Positions 45,833 to 58,248 of a stretch of DNA of 64,000 bases are shown here, one piece after another. Position numbers and translations under genes: made by a program. Below the pieces are notes generated by a model, which was given only the letters and a program-made list of their open reading frames with translations, had not been told where the DNA came from and did no database searches. This DNA comes from Chinchilla lanigera (lineage: Eukaryota; Chordata; Mammalia; Rodentia; Chinchillidae): positions 24,168,679-24,232,678 of the forward strand of contig NW_004955425.1 of the NCBI RefSeq assembly GCF_000276665.1, given 5' to 3'. Position 1 is the stretch's first letter. The number at the start of each line of letters is the position of its first letter.

Positions 45833-46041
45833 CTCTAGTGTGATCCTGTTTTTCACCAGGAGCCCAATCTTGATGTCCATCAGGTTCAGGTCTTTCTCCA
45901 GCTGCTGGTTGGCCCTGATCTTGGTTACCACTTCCTCCCTCAGTCGTGCTACCTCCAGATCCTCCTGGAAATCCAAGTCACTTTGGTCCAGTAGGTGCAC
46001 AAATTTGCGGATTACCGTTAGGGGTGGGTTTTCAGAGCCGA
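45833..46041 (-). CDS. IQGAP2: IQGAP2 exon E5: linker between IQ motifs and GAP-related domain
   Basis: Encodes the end of the split Val and 69 residues, GSENPPLTVIRKFVHLL to LLVKNRITLE. The charged middle part (ARLREEVVTKIRANQQLEKD) looks helical and coiled-coil prone. Acceptor cttgctgcag, donor gtcagt. The exon is highly conserved relative to the human sequence I remember. A composite mariner element ends only 56 bases beyond its donor site. Confidence 0.97.
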
Positions 46042-47668
46042 CTGCAGCAAGAACAGGCACACTTTAATTAGGAGAGCTTGGAATTATTATCAACAGGAAA
46101 GCAAACGGGTCTGTACAGTATCACTGGAAAAACAGACCAATGACAGTATGTGGTCAGTGGAACAAATCATTCTCCATCATGTAAAGTCTGGACAAGAAAA
46201 ACAACCAGACAAATACATAAAACTCATGCCTGGTCATGGGATTTTCTAGTTATCTGACGCTCACTTATCAGCCATGTCTGTCACTGTTGCTGGGACCCAT
46301 GCACAGGAAAGACACCGATGAGGAACCTGGGAAAGAAGTTAATGCAAATGACCTCACCCTGAAGACTCTGTGCCTGAGCCAGATAAGAGATTTATGTTCT
46401 TGGGGCAGGAAGCAGAAAGCAGTTTCTCTCAGCCCAGAAGCTCTTTAGGAGGAGCCAGAGCTGGGTGAAAAGTAAATTTAAAAAAGTCACTGAACTACTG
46501 CAAAGGCCAAACAGGATCAGCTCCAGTATGAGTGGAGTGAATGTTTGCATTTGGCAGAAGGAAGTAATGTTAGAAACTGAAACTTGGTCCTTGCCCTTTC
46601 GTGATGGACCATGGGAGGCTATGAGAACCTAGGGGCAGCCTCAGTCACCAAGAAGAATATCCTCAGAGAATTCTAGGGGGTCTGCCTGGAACACCTTCAC
46701 CTTTGTTTTTAATTCTCTAGCAGTTTTGACTCTTAAAGAATATCTTTTTTAACATGCTTAGTGAGAATGACTCTGGGTAAACTGTAAGAATAAACTGTCT
46801 GGATGCACCAGGGTGAGTGATTGGACCCAGTGTTCATGGGAGAGGGGAGAAGAAGGGGTTTCAAAAAGAAGAAAGACATGTCATGTCCATGTAGCAGCTC
46901 CCTGTGAGGAATGTGATTATTATGCACAGCAAGCATGGACTCATAAAAATAAAAATTAAACAAATGTGGTTTGAAAGAGCCCAGCCCAGTGCGGGCACCC
47001 TCGATGCCCATTTCCTTTCTCCCCGGGTCCCTGCTGGTTCCTCCTTGTACTTCTCGCTTGGTCCTGTGGCGTTTTGATGCTCATGGAGTGAGAAGAGTTA
47101 AGCCAACAACGCAAAGCACAGCGTGAAGTCAGCAAGAACAACCAAACCTAGAGTCGTCTGTTACTATTTTCCACTTCTGAGGACCCTTACAGGAGAGATG
47201 ACCTTGGATTATCATCTTTGGGAGATGAGAGTGCATATTTTTTTCCTTTTTCATTCTCATTTCTAAAATTTCTTAAGTGAATATGTTTTATCTTCAAAAT
47301 GAGAGGAAAACAGGACAGTTAATAAAGCACACAACTGAAATGTAGGCTTATCTTCTGGTTAACTCTTCTGCATTAGATTTCTGACTCTAGTTCAAATTTA
47401 ATATAAAATAGGAGCATTCGTACCAGTGCTAGTCTTTTTGAGGAAGAAATTAAACCCAGTCTTCTTGTCCCTGCCACTGACAGCAGGAAGCTCATTGCTG
47501 TCACCACTGCTCCTGTGAGCACCAGTTCAGAACTTCAGCTACGATGACCAAAGTCCACCGGAACAATGGCGCCACCCTCTGTCCTTAGAGCAGCCCCAAA
47601 GCCCTACGCTGTAAGGAACTCCTCTTTGGCTAGGAAGAAACCAGGCTGCTGCCGAATGCGCTGCTTAC
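46042..47668 (-). other. Intron E4-E5 (1.6 kb)
   Basis: No repeat family recognised. Confidence 0.75.
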
Positions 47669-47738
47669 CCAGGGTTCTGTAGTCATCTCTGGCTTTGCTT
47701 GCTCGCAGTAGAGACTGGATTTTCACAATTTCATTTTT
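47669..47738 (-). CDS. IQGAP2: IQGAP2 exon E4: IQ motif
   Basis: Encodes 23 residues, KNEIVKIQSLLRASKARDDY to RTL, plus the first base of a split Val codon (phase 1 end). IQSLLRASKARDDY is the last clear IQ motif of the array. Acceptor attttgcag; the donor is placed as gtaagc so that the split codon joins E5 as Val-Gly-Ser-Glu, which keeps frame. Confidence 0.96.
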
Positions 47739-48344
47739 CTGCAAAATATTGAGAAAGTCACAATCCCCCAGAGTTCCCATCTACTCCACTACCTTATAAT
47801 TTAGAACTGTAAAGAACTGGCAATATTTAAGAGCTGAGGTTATTTACATGCAGTGTGTCCAACCCATATTTTTCTCTTTTTTAAAGAAGGGAGTCATGTA
47901 AGTTAACATAAGTTAGCCCCAAGTAGAAACGAGACTGCCAAGGGTCTGTTTAAATAAAACGATCTGAAAAGGGAAAGGAGTAGTAGCACAGAACTTAGAT
48001 GACACACTCTCTGTCCACACAGGTACTCTTTCATGACTATAAAAATTCCTCCTGTGGGCTTTGATGTGACCAGTAAGGAAAGCTGTGCGTACAGCACTGG
48101 AATTACTTCTCTAAAGTCTTCCTCTCAGGTGTTACTAGCCACACTGTGTCTTCTCCATTCTTGACTGCGGAAGTCGTACTCTCAGTGTGATTTCTGAGTT
48201 ATTATGTTAAGCTCTAAGATCTGTTCTCTCCTAAGTGGTTATTTCCACAATTTAATTTAAAAAAATCTTTCAATGCTAACAGTCAACAAACATTCATTTA
48301 CTTCATCTGCAGCCCAGATAGAAACCCACACGCGTTTTTCTTAC
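47739..48344 (-). other. Intron E3-E4 (0.6 kb)
   Basis: No repeat or other feature recognised. Confidence 0.8.
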
Positions 48345-48416
48345 ATGATCTTTGAAATACTGCAGTCGTGAGAGATAGTTCTTTCTTGCTGTTGCCATTC
48401 GGAACCAAGACTGAAT
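48345..48416 (-). CDS. IQGAP2: IQGAP2 exon E3: IQ motif
   Basis: Encodes 24 residues, IQSWFRMATARKNYLSRL to FKDH, phase 0. IQSWFRMATARK is a complete IQ core (IQ, then R, then the distal basic residue). Acceptor gattttag, donor gtaaga. IQ motifs in this family bind calmodulin and essential-type light chains; the order of these short 72-84 nt exons is the same as in human IQGAP2. Confidence 0.96.
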
Positions 48417-48861
48417 CTAAAATCAAGGCAAACACCAAACAACTATTAATATAGTTGTATGCACTCTTTCTAAAAAATAATAATATCTTATTTGATGAAA
48501 TTAGCAGCCTGCTAAATAATAAGTTCCTAAAGCCTGACCTCCATTCCCCACTTCTATTGCTTTCTCTCAAGGGATTCAAAACACTTTATTTTACCCTTCA
48601 TCTCACCACCTCAACAGAAGAGAGGTGGGGAGGAAGGTAGCTTTGTACTATTTTGTTTTAATACCAATAGATAAAAGCCAAGAAAGCAGCAAGGCATTTG
48701 GTGAGAGTTGTAATAAGTCACTGAATCAAATTAAACCAGTCCGGGGTGTCTTAGTTATCCTTTTAAACATAACATTTAGATTTCTATAGGAAAACATCAC
48801 AAAAGGCCTCAGCAGGGACCAACTGCTACCCAGAGTTTGGAGGGATTAAGCCTGTGTTCTA

Positions 48862-48996
48862 TGGTGAACACTGGATAGCATTTTATTAAGAAGCATTTTA
48901 TTAATGCTTTTATTAATTTTATTAATAAGCTTTTATTAATGCTATTAAGAAGCATTTTATTATGGTGAACACTGGACAGCATTTTATTAAGAAGCT
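48862..48996. repeat. Local duplication with TTTATTAA palindromic core
   Basis: tggtgaacactgga-agcattttattaagaagc occurs at 48862-48894 and 48964-48996 with one difference; between them repeated cattttattaatgcttttat units can fold back on themselves. Confidence 0.85.
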
Positions 48997-49319
48997 ACTG
49001 TACACACCACATCATTCTCTGCCTTTGGAGTTTCAAATACCTTTTAAACTAATCTCTTTTGACTCCAATTTGTCTCACACTGTTCCAATTCTCATCTGAT
49101 TTCCACGTTGTCTACAAGCTCATTTTTGCACAGTCCTGAGGCTTTTCACTCTGGCAGAGTGGTCACCACACAGCCTTTATTCCTCCATGTGCCCGGGTGG
49201 GAAGCTGGAAAGCTGCGTCAGGAGCTCAACACCTGAATATGGCTCCTAAGTGAGCTCTGCTTCCTCTTGTCACAGCTTTGCACGTTAAAAGGAACTTGGG
49301 TTGGGTTCCCCAAGAGTTC

Positions 49320-49470
49320 AAATAATTAATTTAGGGTTTGTAAACATCTAGTGGTTATAAAACACTTTCACATTTGATTCTCCTAACCACATGAAGGATG
49401 TGAGCCAGTAATAGTGGCTCAGTTGACTGGCTTTAAGGTGATCAACTGAGTAATGGAGTTAGGATTCAAT
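49320..49470 (+). repeat. MIR relic
   Basis: MIR-like text: ttataaaacactttcacatt, gattctcctaaccacatgaa, agttaggattcaatcccagg. Confidence 0.6.
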
Positions 49471-49584
49471 CCCAGGACTGACTTCAAAGCTCACACATAC
49501 CATTTCCACAACTCTGTCTTCCAGACTCAAGACAAAGTGAAGGGGAAAGCTAAAGCACTTGATATGTTAGGAAAGGATATTTAC

Positions 49585-49668
49585 CTTCACAACAGAATCA
49601 ACATTACCAGCAAATGTTTGTTGCCTTTGCAGATACGCCTTGTGCTGTTTATATCCTTTCCAAAAAGC
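49585..49668 (-). CDS. IQGAP2: IQGAP2 exon E2: IQ motif
   Basis: Encodes 28 residues, AFWKGYKQHKAYLQRQQ to VDSVVK, phase 0 on both sides. With the IQ that closes E1 it completes an IQxxxxxxxx(R/K) calmodulin/light-chain-binding helix, and its VVK end starts the next motif. Acceptor ccttag, donor gtaaat. It is separated from E1 by a 10.6-kb intron, the longest complete intron in the window. Confidence 0.96.
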
Positions 49669-50496
49669 CTAAGGAAAAGACAGGTTACAAAATTACTGAT
49701 GCGCACAGTTGATTTAGAAAGTGCAACCATGGAATACATCTCTGGAGGCACTGGGTTGGGACTTCAGGGGCCCTCCCCTCCAAATCTCCTCTGGATCTAT
49801 CTCTGGGGGGGATGTTAACTGGGCAGAGCTCACAGCAGCTTGCTGCTGAGTCCTTACCCAAGATAGCAGAAGCAACCCAGGTAGGCACCTAGTTTCCTCC
49901 ATGAAGGTTTACTTTGCATGTCAAAAAGGAGTAATAAATAGAATTTCCCCCAAGCACACACACAGTACTAAACAGGTGCAAGTGTTATTTGGTGACAACA
50001 CAAATAACTGAAGATAATGACTGACCAGAATCTTTATGCCAAGAATGGTCCAGCCTAGAAAGGAAAATGTTGTACTAACTTCTGACACAGCCAATATCTT
50101 CAGAAGGGTTAAATCCATAATTGTTAATAGTTTATTCCAGTTCATCTATGAGCACCTTTTTGTTGAAGCACATCTTGGGCACTCACCCTAATTCACTGAT
50201 CTTGTTTTTCAAATTAGAAATGAAATACAAGTTCCTTATTAAAGAGGGCAAGTGCAAACATCGAATCACTTTTGTACATTTCTTTTCATGCCTGTATATA
50301 TTAACCTACCTCATTCTGTAATAAAATATGGTGTTTTATTATTTAAAAAATAATATACTTCTCTGTAACAATTCATAAAGAAAGCACAGAATCAAAGTGA
50401 TTACGGAAGAACCTGCTCCAGACTTTTCAGTTCATGCCCCTGGAAATGACAGATAATGCTTTTTATAAAAAGGAACTCAAATAAAAATGTTATTAG

Positions 50497-50670
50497 CTGG
50501 ACATGGTGGCACACACTGGTGATCCCAGCACTCTGGGGAGCTAAGGCAGGAACACTGCAAGTTCAAGCCCAGCCCGGGCAACTTAGTGACTTATTAAGAA
50601 TCTGGCTCAAAAAGGGGGCTGGGGCTGGGATGTAACCCAGTGCAAAGACCCTTCTTCCATCCCCGATGTT
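50497..50670 (+). repeat. B1/ID dimeric SINE
   Basis: Plus-strand B1 half (gctggacatggtggcacaca) joined to an ID half (gggctggggctgggatgtaa). Confidence 0.8.
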
Positions 50671-51177
50671 CAAATGAGAAGGCATAGAGATCTACAGTGA
50701 GGAGGGCGCCCGGAAGACAGAAGGCGGTGGGAACTGGGTTGCAGGGGGACCCACGATACAAAAGCCCACAAAAATATGGGGATTCTTCAGGATGACTCAG
50801 CTTGCGAGAACCTTCCATGGTCATAAGAGTAGCTGCAAGGAAATTATTGCCTCACCCATTTGTCAAGCAGTGGGCAAAAAATGGGCAGATGGGCAAGTGG
50901 GGGCTCAAGAAACCACAAGAGGGCACAGGCTTTTTGGGTGGTATCTGGCGATACCTAATTTAAAGTGACCTAACGTTTTGCCTAGTTTTTCTAATTTTCA
51001 ATATATCTAGCCTAGGCAAATACAAAGTCCTGGTTAGAAAAATCATACTCTTCAGTACCGTATGGAAAGAAACCTTGCCTCCCTCACATACCTCTGCATT
51101 CCCTCCATTTATAACAGAGTTCTTTTAAATAGTTGTCCTACCTACATTTAGAACACAGACAACATGATAATTTTTGC

Positions 51178-51230
51178 CTTTTCTTTTGTGGTACTGGGGA
51201 CTGAACCCAGGGCCTTTGCACTGAGCAATT
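51178..51230 (-). repeat. ID SINE fragment
   Basis: Inverted partial ID: ttgtggtactggggactgaa to gcctttgcactgagcaat. Confidence 0.7.
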
Positions 51231-51469
51231 TAAAAAAACTCAAGAGGAAAGGAAAAATGTGCCTATTTTTACTTGAGTTGTTTTTTCTTCATGATGTTCC
51301 AAAATTTTCTTATCATTTCCCAGTTAAGTGAACAGTCTCTGGCTTGTTTTTCAGGGCAGGCCTACTAGGGGCAAGTTCCCTGTTGCCCCTTTGCTCTTAT
51401 TGGACAGAACTCCGACAGGTGTGCTCTTTAGTCCTCTGTCAGAGCTGTCTGCGACAAACTGTCCTTTAT

Positions 51470-52400
51470 ATCTACGGCTTTCGAGACTTCTGTCTTTTGC
51501 TTTCAGAGGTCTGACTATGATGTATCTTTGTATGAGTTACTCGGTTTATCCTGTTTGGGATTTGCTTAGCTTCTGCAACTGGAGATTTGTGTCTTTTGCC
51601 ACACAGAGGAACTTTCCACTCTTTATTTCTTTGAGTATTTTTATATGCACTGTCCTTTTCTCCTCTGCTCAGGGACTCGCATGTTAAATCTTTATGGTCC
51701 CACAGATCCCTGAGGCTCTGTTCATTATTTCTCCAGTCTGTTTTCTTGGTTGTCTGGACCTGGCAGTTTCTGTAGTTCTAGTTCGTAGTTTCCAAATTCA
51801 TCCCTCCCTTCGCTCCATTCCAGTGTGAATGAGATTATCCAGTTTTTCCACATCTGTCACTGTGTTTTATTCTGTGGTACTGGGAACCAGACCCAGGGCC
51901 TTTGCGCTGAGCTGTACCCCAGGCCTTTTTTCTTGTTCTTTTGAGACAGGGTCTCTCTAGGTCAGTGAATTGTGCAGGCTGGACCTGATCGTGTGATCCT
52001 CCTGTCTCCACCTCCCAGAGTGCTGGGATTATAGGCATGTGCCACCCAGTGCCCAGCTGTCATTGTCTTTTTAAATTCTAAAGTTATGTTTAGTTTTTCT
52101 TTACATTTTCCATGTCTTTGCTGAGACTTTCTTTCAAATGTGTGCATAATTATTTTTTTAAAAAAATGATACCATCTTTAAACATCTTTGTCAGGGGATT
52201 CTAACATCTCCATCACCTTGTGCTAGCGTCAACACATATATGACTTTTTTTTAAAATGAAGTTGTGATTTTCTTGGTTCTTGGCATGATAACTGGCTGTT
52301 TTGAATAAATACCCAATTGCCTATATGAAGGGAGCTGCAATGGGGCCGTTTCAAGATACTGGATCTGACTTGGCCCTTCAGGTTTGGGGCGGCCTCCCCT
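51470..52400 (-). mobile_element. Antisense L1M 5' region
   Basis: Text such as tttatcctgtttgggatttg, cccacagatccctgaggctc and tgttcattatttctccagtc matches the antisense 5' part of old L1M elements as I remember it. Split by the dimer at 51870-52060. Confidence 0.55.
51870..52060 (-). repeat. ID/B1 dimeric SINE
   Basis: Inverted ID half (gtggtactgggaaccagacc) then B1 half (gagacagggtctctctaggt to gctgggattataggcatgtg). Confidence 0.85.
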
Positions 52401-53096
52401 AACACGGTTTCCACGTGGGACGGGCCTGGTCTTGTTACCAGGAGGTGGAGGTAAAGGCCTAGGTTTTCCTTATGGCTGCAGTGACACCTGAGGTGGAGAG
52501 GTCTTCACCTTACTGCTGGGCAGGGGCAGGTAGAATTCCAGCTGTACCCTGGAGCTCTGTGGATCCAATAGGGTCCTTTCTTATTACTCCCGTGTGGTGA
52601 GCGGAGTGGCCTTATGACCACCGGGTGGTGTGACTGTCCTGCCTTTGCACACCCACCCCTGCAGGGTGCAGGTGCCTGAGTTCCCTCTCAGCCTCAGTGT
52701 GGGTGGGGTGGGGTCTCAGTTATTTCTGTGGTCTTCGGCTAGAGTAGAGTGGTGACTGTCTACGAGTTGCTCTGTCTTGCTAGGTTGTCCCTTCCTGGTC
52801 CTGCTTGGGAGCAGAACTTTGCTGAAGCTCTGTTTGTCTTATATTCATTGGCATTTCTGGGGGTCAGCTTCTTTAGCACCAAATCTGAGGTGTATGAGGC
52901 CAAAATAAAACTCAAAGAATTCATCCTGTCCCTTTTGGGGTCCTGAGTTTCCCTAATGGTCTTGTTCATATATAATATCCAGGGCTTTTTGTGGTACTAC
53001 AATAGACAAATAGGGAAAAATACACACTCCATCTCCTCAGAAGTGAAAGTCAAGTCCCTGATATTTTATAGTTCTATATTATTCCCATCTTCCCCT

Positions 53097-53178
53097 TTTT
53101 TTTCCAGTACCAGGAATCGAACGCACGAACTCATGCTTGCCAGGCAGGCGCTGTGCCACTGAGCTAAATCCCCAACCT
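53097..53178 (-). repeat. ID SINE
   Basis: Inverted near-consensus ID: ccagtaccaggaatcgaacg to gctgtgccactgagctaaat. Confidence 0.88.
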
Positions 53179-53665
53179 CTTACTTCTATGTTATTTAGGC
53201 TGTTCTAAATTTATTCCTTGATAGAATCCAAGAATTTTAAAATTAGAAGTGTAAAAAGCAGTATGATTCAAGAGGATCAAATGAAAATAATTAGAACTAA
53301 GAAATCATCCAGGTGAATAATTATAAATTTGATAAATTTTCTATACATAAGAAATAAACAACCTAATAAAGATGTGACTCACAATAGCAAAAAAATTTCA
53401 TAGGTGTGAACTAAACAAGAAATATGAAGGAGTAAAATTATAACACTGTACTAGAAAATGCACTATCATAAAGACGCTCTATCAAATAAACTAAGACTTC
53501 AATGCAACCGTGAAAAGAAAAAATTCAGGAATAGGTTTAGAAATTTGTCAAATACTTTTACAACTGCTGTTGAGAAGAAGCTGTGGTTCTCTTTGATAGT
53601 AAGGAAATTTTTATTAAATAAAATTATTAGATAAATTTTCCAGGGGGTTAAAGCTGGATAAACTT

Positions 53666-53800
53666 AACAGTGCTCAGACTTTAATGTGAATATACAGATC
53701 ACCCAAGGGTCTTGTTAGCAGATTAGGATTCAAAAGGTCCAGGGTGGGGCTCAGGATTCTGCACTACCGACAAGCTTCCGGCACAGGACAATGTAGGCAT
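53666..53800 (+). repeat. MER5-like hAT relic
   Basis: Matches the central part of MER5-type elements: ctttaatgtgaatatacaga, ccagggtggggctcaggatt. Ends not preserved. Confidence 0.5.
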
Positions 53801-54814
53801 ATGCTCTGCAGTGTGACATACAGACAACCAATGCCAAAGGATTTTTAATGGGTCATTCACCTAGAAAGTGTGACCGACAGTGGGATGTCACAGTGTGGCA
53901 CTGGAGATGACAGAACATCAACCAAAGTGGTTCTGCAGCATGACAGAGTCGTAGAAGGGGAAGCTGATTTGTGTAACAGTGGGATCACGGCACTGCAACC
54001 AGTGACGTACTTGTTGTGATGGGGCGTAATGCTTCATGTATTTTGGTGGGCTTTGAGACACAGAAGTGCAGTTGTGATTGTATATTATATGTTATACAGC
54101 CCATTCTGGATCCGTATTCCTGGGTAGAATAAGACACTGGTGTTAGCTTGTCTTTTCATTCTGCTATTCAAGAGTCATCCAAATTGTAGAAACCATTACT
54201 CTCCATTAACTCAGATTCACAAACATTTTGAATAAGTAATCTATCTTAGCAATGGATTATCTAACAGCAAACCATTCATTTTTGTGCTGTCTTTTAATGG
54301 ACCAAGGATTAATTACTATTCTGCATTTCTATTTAATGTATTATGGGTCCGATGTTCACCACCCATATTTATTGAGATTTCATCATTTTTTTCATCACAT
54401 TATTATTTGTATAGATTTCTTTTTTGGAATTTGTCTACATTTATGAATATTTTATTGTTATCTTTCCAAACAAAGGCAGAGTGGTTTGGTACAGAATATT
54501 TGGCTTACACAACCAGAAATACTACATGCTTTATTTCACTTGTCAACATTCTACAGTTTTTTTTTTTTAGTTTATAAATTTTAATTTCATCAGGCCTGGC
54601 TTTTCAAACTGTATACTAATAACAGAATTATTTTGTATAGTAATAAACTGGAAGTTCTTCTAACTAGAGGTGGTTAATTATAGGCTTACATATTATAAAT
54701 AAAGATGGGAAAAAGAACTGTTGATGAGGAGGTAAAAAGAGACAAAATTCTAAATCATAAAGCCATTTAGAGGCAGCTTTTTACAGAAATCCAGGAACAG
54801 AAAACGGTATCAAT

Positions 54815-54950
54815 TTTTTTTTGTCTTTTTTTGAGACAAGGTCTCACTATGCAGTTCAGGCTGGCCTTGAACTCACTTTGTAGCCCAGGCTGGTCTCGAA
54901 CTCACATTGATCCTCCTGCCTCAGCTTCCCAAGCACTGGGATTATAGGTG
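54815..54950 (-). repeat. B1 SINE with internal duplication
   Basis: Inverted B1: gagacaaggtctcactatgc, two aggctgg blocks, to cactgggattataggtgg. Confidence 0.85.
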
Positions 54951-56254
54951 GTTGTCTGGTATGAGGAATTGTGGGAAAATCTGTAATAACCATCTTCTTT
55001 TTTCTGTTTTCTGGTACCATAGAAATGTATTCTGTGTAGTAGTCTGTGACAAGTAAGTCTTTCAAAATACCTAGACCTCAGAGGTTACTGCTGTGTTTTA
55101 TACTGCTGTGTTTTATAGACTTTTTGTTTGGAAAATCTGGCTCACTTCATTGGTTACTTGATCGATAATTAGATGGTACAGTAGGTTAGCGATACTGGCC
55201 TCTGGCACACAAATGCTCTGTGATGTTAGTTAGGCAAAAAAGCCTTAAACATTTTCCTTTTCTCCTCCTTCCTCAAGGTAAAACTGAGTAGTCTATAGGC
55301 CAAATTACTGTAAGACAATGTGACGGCCAACTGTCCCCAGGGTCCTGCCCCCTCCTTCCGGCCCTCACACCAGCACTGTTCCCGGGGGTCTGAAGCTGCT
55401 TCACGCAGCCCTGTCTTCGTCTCTGCTGGATGTCTGTGGTTTTCCCTGACCTGAAGTTCAGTAATTCATTAACTCCTTGGGCTAAGTTCTGGTGTTTGCC
55501 ATTATTTATGTCCTTCCTCAAAGGTGGTACCCCAGCTTTCTTTAGCTCAAGAGAAAAAACCTTTCTGTGGCAGTCACTCACAGTATTTCTTCTTGTTTCA
55601 TTTTTCCTGATCTTTCCCTATGCCACACCAGCAGTCTCAACCTTGGGCCCACACATTCTGTCCCATGAACCGCCTTCTCTGTCAGCTCATCACGTGAGCA
55701 TTTACTGAGCATTTAGGAGCCACATACTGGGGAAAGTCTACTGTGTAACTGGACTCTGCCCTGCAATACAAGGCCATCATAATTTCCAAATGAGAAAAAG
55801 TATTTTTAATCACCTACTGTTTCTCAGCTTTTTGCACAATTTTTCTAAGACCTTCAGGCCTGTTTTCATTTTTCTCAATGTGTTTCAATTACACTGCATG
55901 TCTAATTTGCATTCTGGACTTAAGAGTCACTTCTTGCCTATGACATTATTATTTCTCTTAGTTTCCAGGGCCAACGGTTATCATTCCATTTTATTTTCCA
56001 GGCTTTCCTTGTTCCATTCAGTCACGTCTTTTACAATCCCTGACAGCATAAAGCAATTTCAGTAGAAAATTTTCTTTTGTCCTCTGGAAAAGCAACCTTA
56101 GATATTTACTTCATTTATGTTTTAAGTTATATTCCTTTTTTCTGCTTTCAATATACAAATTTTTCATATTTATGAGATTTTTTTTTCCAGGTTCATTCAC
56201 TCTCACACTTACATAGTTTTACCAGAGCCTTCCAATGGCTCAAAATAATATTCT

Positions 56255-56325
56255 GGCTAGGGGTGTAGCTCAGTGGCCCAGTGTCTGCGTATCATGTGCA
56301 AGGCCCAGGATTTGAGCCTGCAGGA
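56255..56325 (+). repeat. Diverged ID SINE
   Basis: Plus-strand: ggctaggggtgtagctcagt to gcccaggatttgagcctgca, with a short A/T tail. Confidence 0.7.
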
Positions 56326-57199
56326 TGCTAAATAAATAAAACTATACAGACGCTCCTTGATGTTCTTCCATGTTGGCCTAGGCACTTTCTGACTTATCCC
56401 ATAAACACATAGAGGTTTATGCTGACAATATGCATTCTCTGTATCACTATTCAGTTCCAAGGCAGGAGCCTGACAGTATGGAGGGAGTGGAGTCTGGGTA
56501 TACTTGGTCGAGGGCCTGTGAGCTCTGTCTCTGTCTCTGTATTTCTTTCCAAATTGATTGAGACTATGTGCCTGGGACCACTTGAACTAATTGAAAACTT
56601 AAGCTGTCCTATGTAGGGCAAGCTCTCAGATCTCAGAACATTCCCCTCCTTCAGGGTGAATGAGCCAGTTTGGTGAAAAATGAGATTAACTTCATGGTCT
56701 TCTGGTTGCATGGCTCAGGTTGTGGGACTGCATGCTGATTTCTTGTCTGCATCTGTGAAGCTGGCTCACCTTTAGACCCCACACCCTCCGCTTAGGAAAC
56801 TCAGGGAGACAAAAGAAGGCAAAGTGGACAGAAAGCAGGTTTCAGAGTTTAACCTGCTGCCTCTGGTGAGGTGGCAGGAGAAGCTCATATATAACTTTCT
56901 GTCCTTCCACAGATTGTCAAGACCCCAGCCCCAGATTCTGACATCAAGGCAATGCTATGCTTCAGACTCAGACTCTGCTCCTAGCTGGAGACTGGCAAGT
57001 GTGGGCTTGGTCCCAACTGCATCATGCCAATTGACACTGTGAACTCAATGCAAAATTAGAGCCTTTCATTGGTATAGGTGGTTCTACTTTAAGGCTTTCC
57101 CCCCTTTCATATCCTGTATGTTTTGCCTGCCATTTGCTTAAGGAAAGCAAAAACTGAAAACTCACTGGCTTGCCTAGAAAAATCCTCTGAGTGTCAGGT

Positions 57200-57553
57200 T
57201 TACAGCATTAGTTTCTTTAAATAAGGCATTTCTGCCTCACTAACGTCTTGAGCAAATTCAAATACCTGATCACCTATCCTATGCAATACCCAGGGAGACA
57301 AATGTTTGTACAGTTCATCTTCTGTCCTGAATGACATTAAAATGAGATGGGTAAAGCAAACTGGGTTCACCATGGCTACCAAAGAGAAGCTCTTCAATTC
57401 AGCAACTTTTAGCTTAGGAATTTCATAGTTAACCGGCCTAGGCAAAAATCTATCAAATTCTGATAGTGAATGACAGTAGCACTTCAGACACATGAGAAAT
57501 GGACAAGCAGCCTTCTGGAAGCCAGTATGTTGGTTGGAAGAGAGGTGAAACAT
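57200..57553 (-). other. Unidentified 117-codon open frame
   Basis: Open from ATG at 57553 to TAA at 57200-57202 on the minus strand. The C-terminal 90 residues (for example NYEIPKLKVAELKSFSLVAM and GDQVFEFAQDVSEAEMPYLK) have protein-like composition, but I cannot assign a family. It lies deep in an IQGAP2 intron with no obvious splice signals or promoter. A retrocopy fragment or chance frame are both possible. Confidence 0.3.
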
Positions 57554-57587
57554 CTAAATCAGGCAAGTTCCTCTCCTCCCAACAAGC

Positions 57588-58247
57588 CAGTTTATTAAGA
57601 CATGCGGGATTACAAATCACTACAAAATCCTATGGAAGGAGGATCTCTCTTGCAGTCTTAAATAGGGGGCAACAAGTGTACAAGGGAGGAGATTCTCCCA
57701 GAGAACTAGATTTGGTTCACTTCATTAGTTCTTCTGTTCTTTCAGGTGAGAAGAAGCCAGTTGCTACTTAGCAACCACCTGCCACAGAAAGCCCAGTTCA
57801 GGCAGAAGGTGACATATGGAAGCCCAGTTGCATGGAGATGTGTGATTTCTGATTTCTGGGACAATGGCTGAGAAGTAAGCAGCAACACATCAGCCTCTCC
57901 AGGATTTAGAATATAGACAACTTGGGGAAGAAAAGAAGGAGAGAGGTAGATTCCTGGGAGCCAGGAAGGACCTAAAGGAAAAATTGGAGTCTGTGGGGAA
58001 CCACTCAGACTGCTTCAAAGCTTGGGGCATCTAAGGACACCTGAGAATGTGACCCCACTTGTCTAGCTCAGGTGAACAGTGGGATAGAGTTATGTAACCA
58101 TGACTTAGCAGAGGTAAACATGTAAGTGCTGGTTACAGCACTATGTAAGAATGTAAATATGAGACAACATTGTATAAGAATTATTCAATAAAGACACAGT
58201 TCATCAAGTTATGCAGGATTACAAATCACGACAAAACCCTGTGGAAG
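57588..58247. repeat. Pair of 51-bp direct repeats 609 bp apart
   Basis: 57588-57638 and 58197-58247 agree at 43 of 51 positions (shared ggattacaaatcac). The right copy follows an AATAAA by about 10 bases, as in an LTR R/U5 region or a retroposon 3' end. The family is not recognised. Confidence 0.6.
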
Positions 58248-58248
58248 A

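Larger units (their letters stand above)
48417..49584 (-). other. Intron E2-E3 (1.2 kb)
   Basis: Holds a local duplication with a palindromic TTTATTAA core (48862-48996) and a MIR relic (49320-49470). Confidence 0.8.

Noticed and set aside
46042..47668. Searched for further IQ-motif or alternative exons between E4 and E5
   Set aside because: E4 and E5 join perfectly in frame; no additional exon-like stretch with matching phase was seen.
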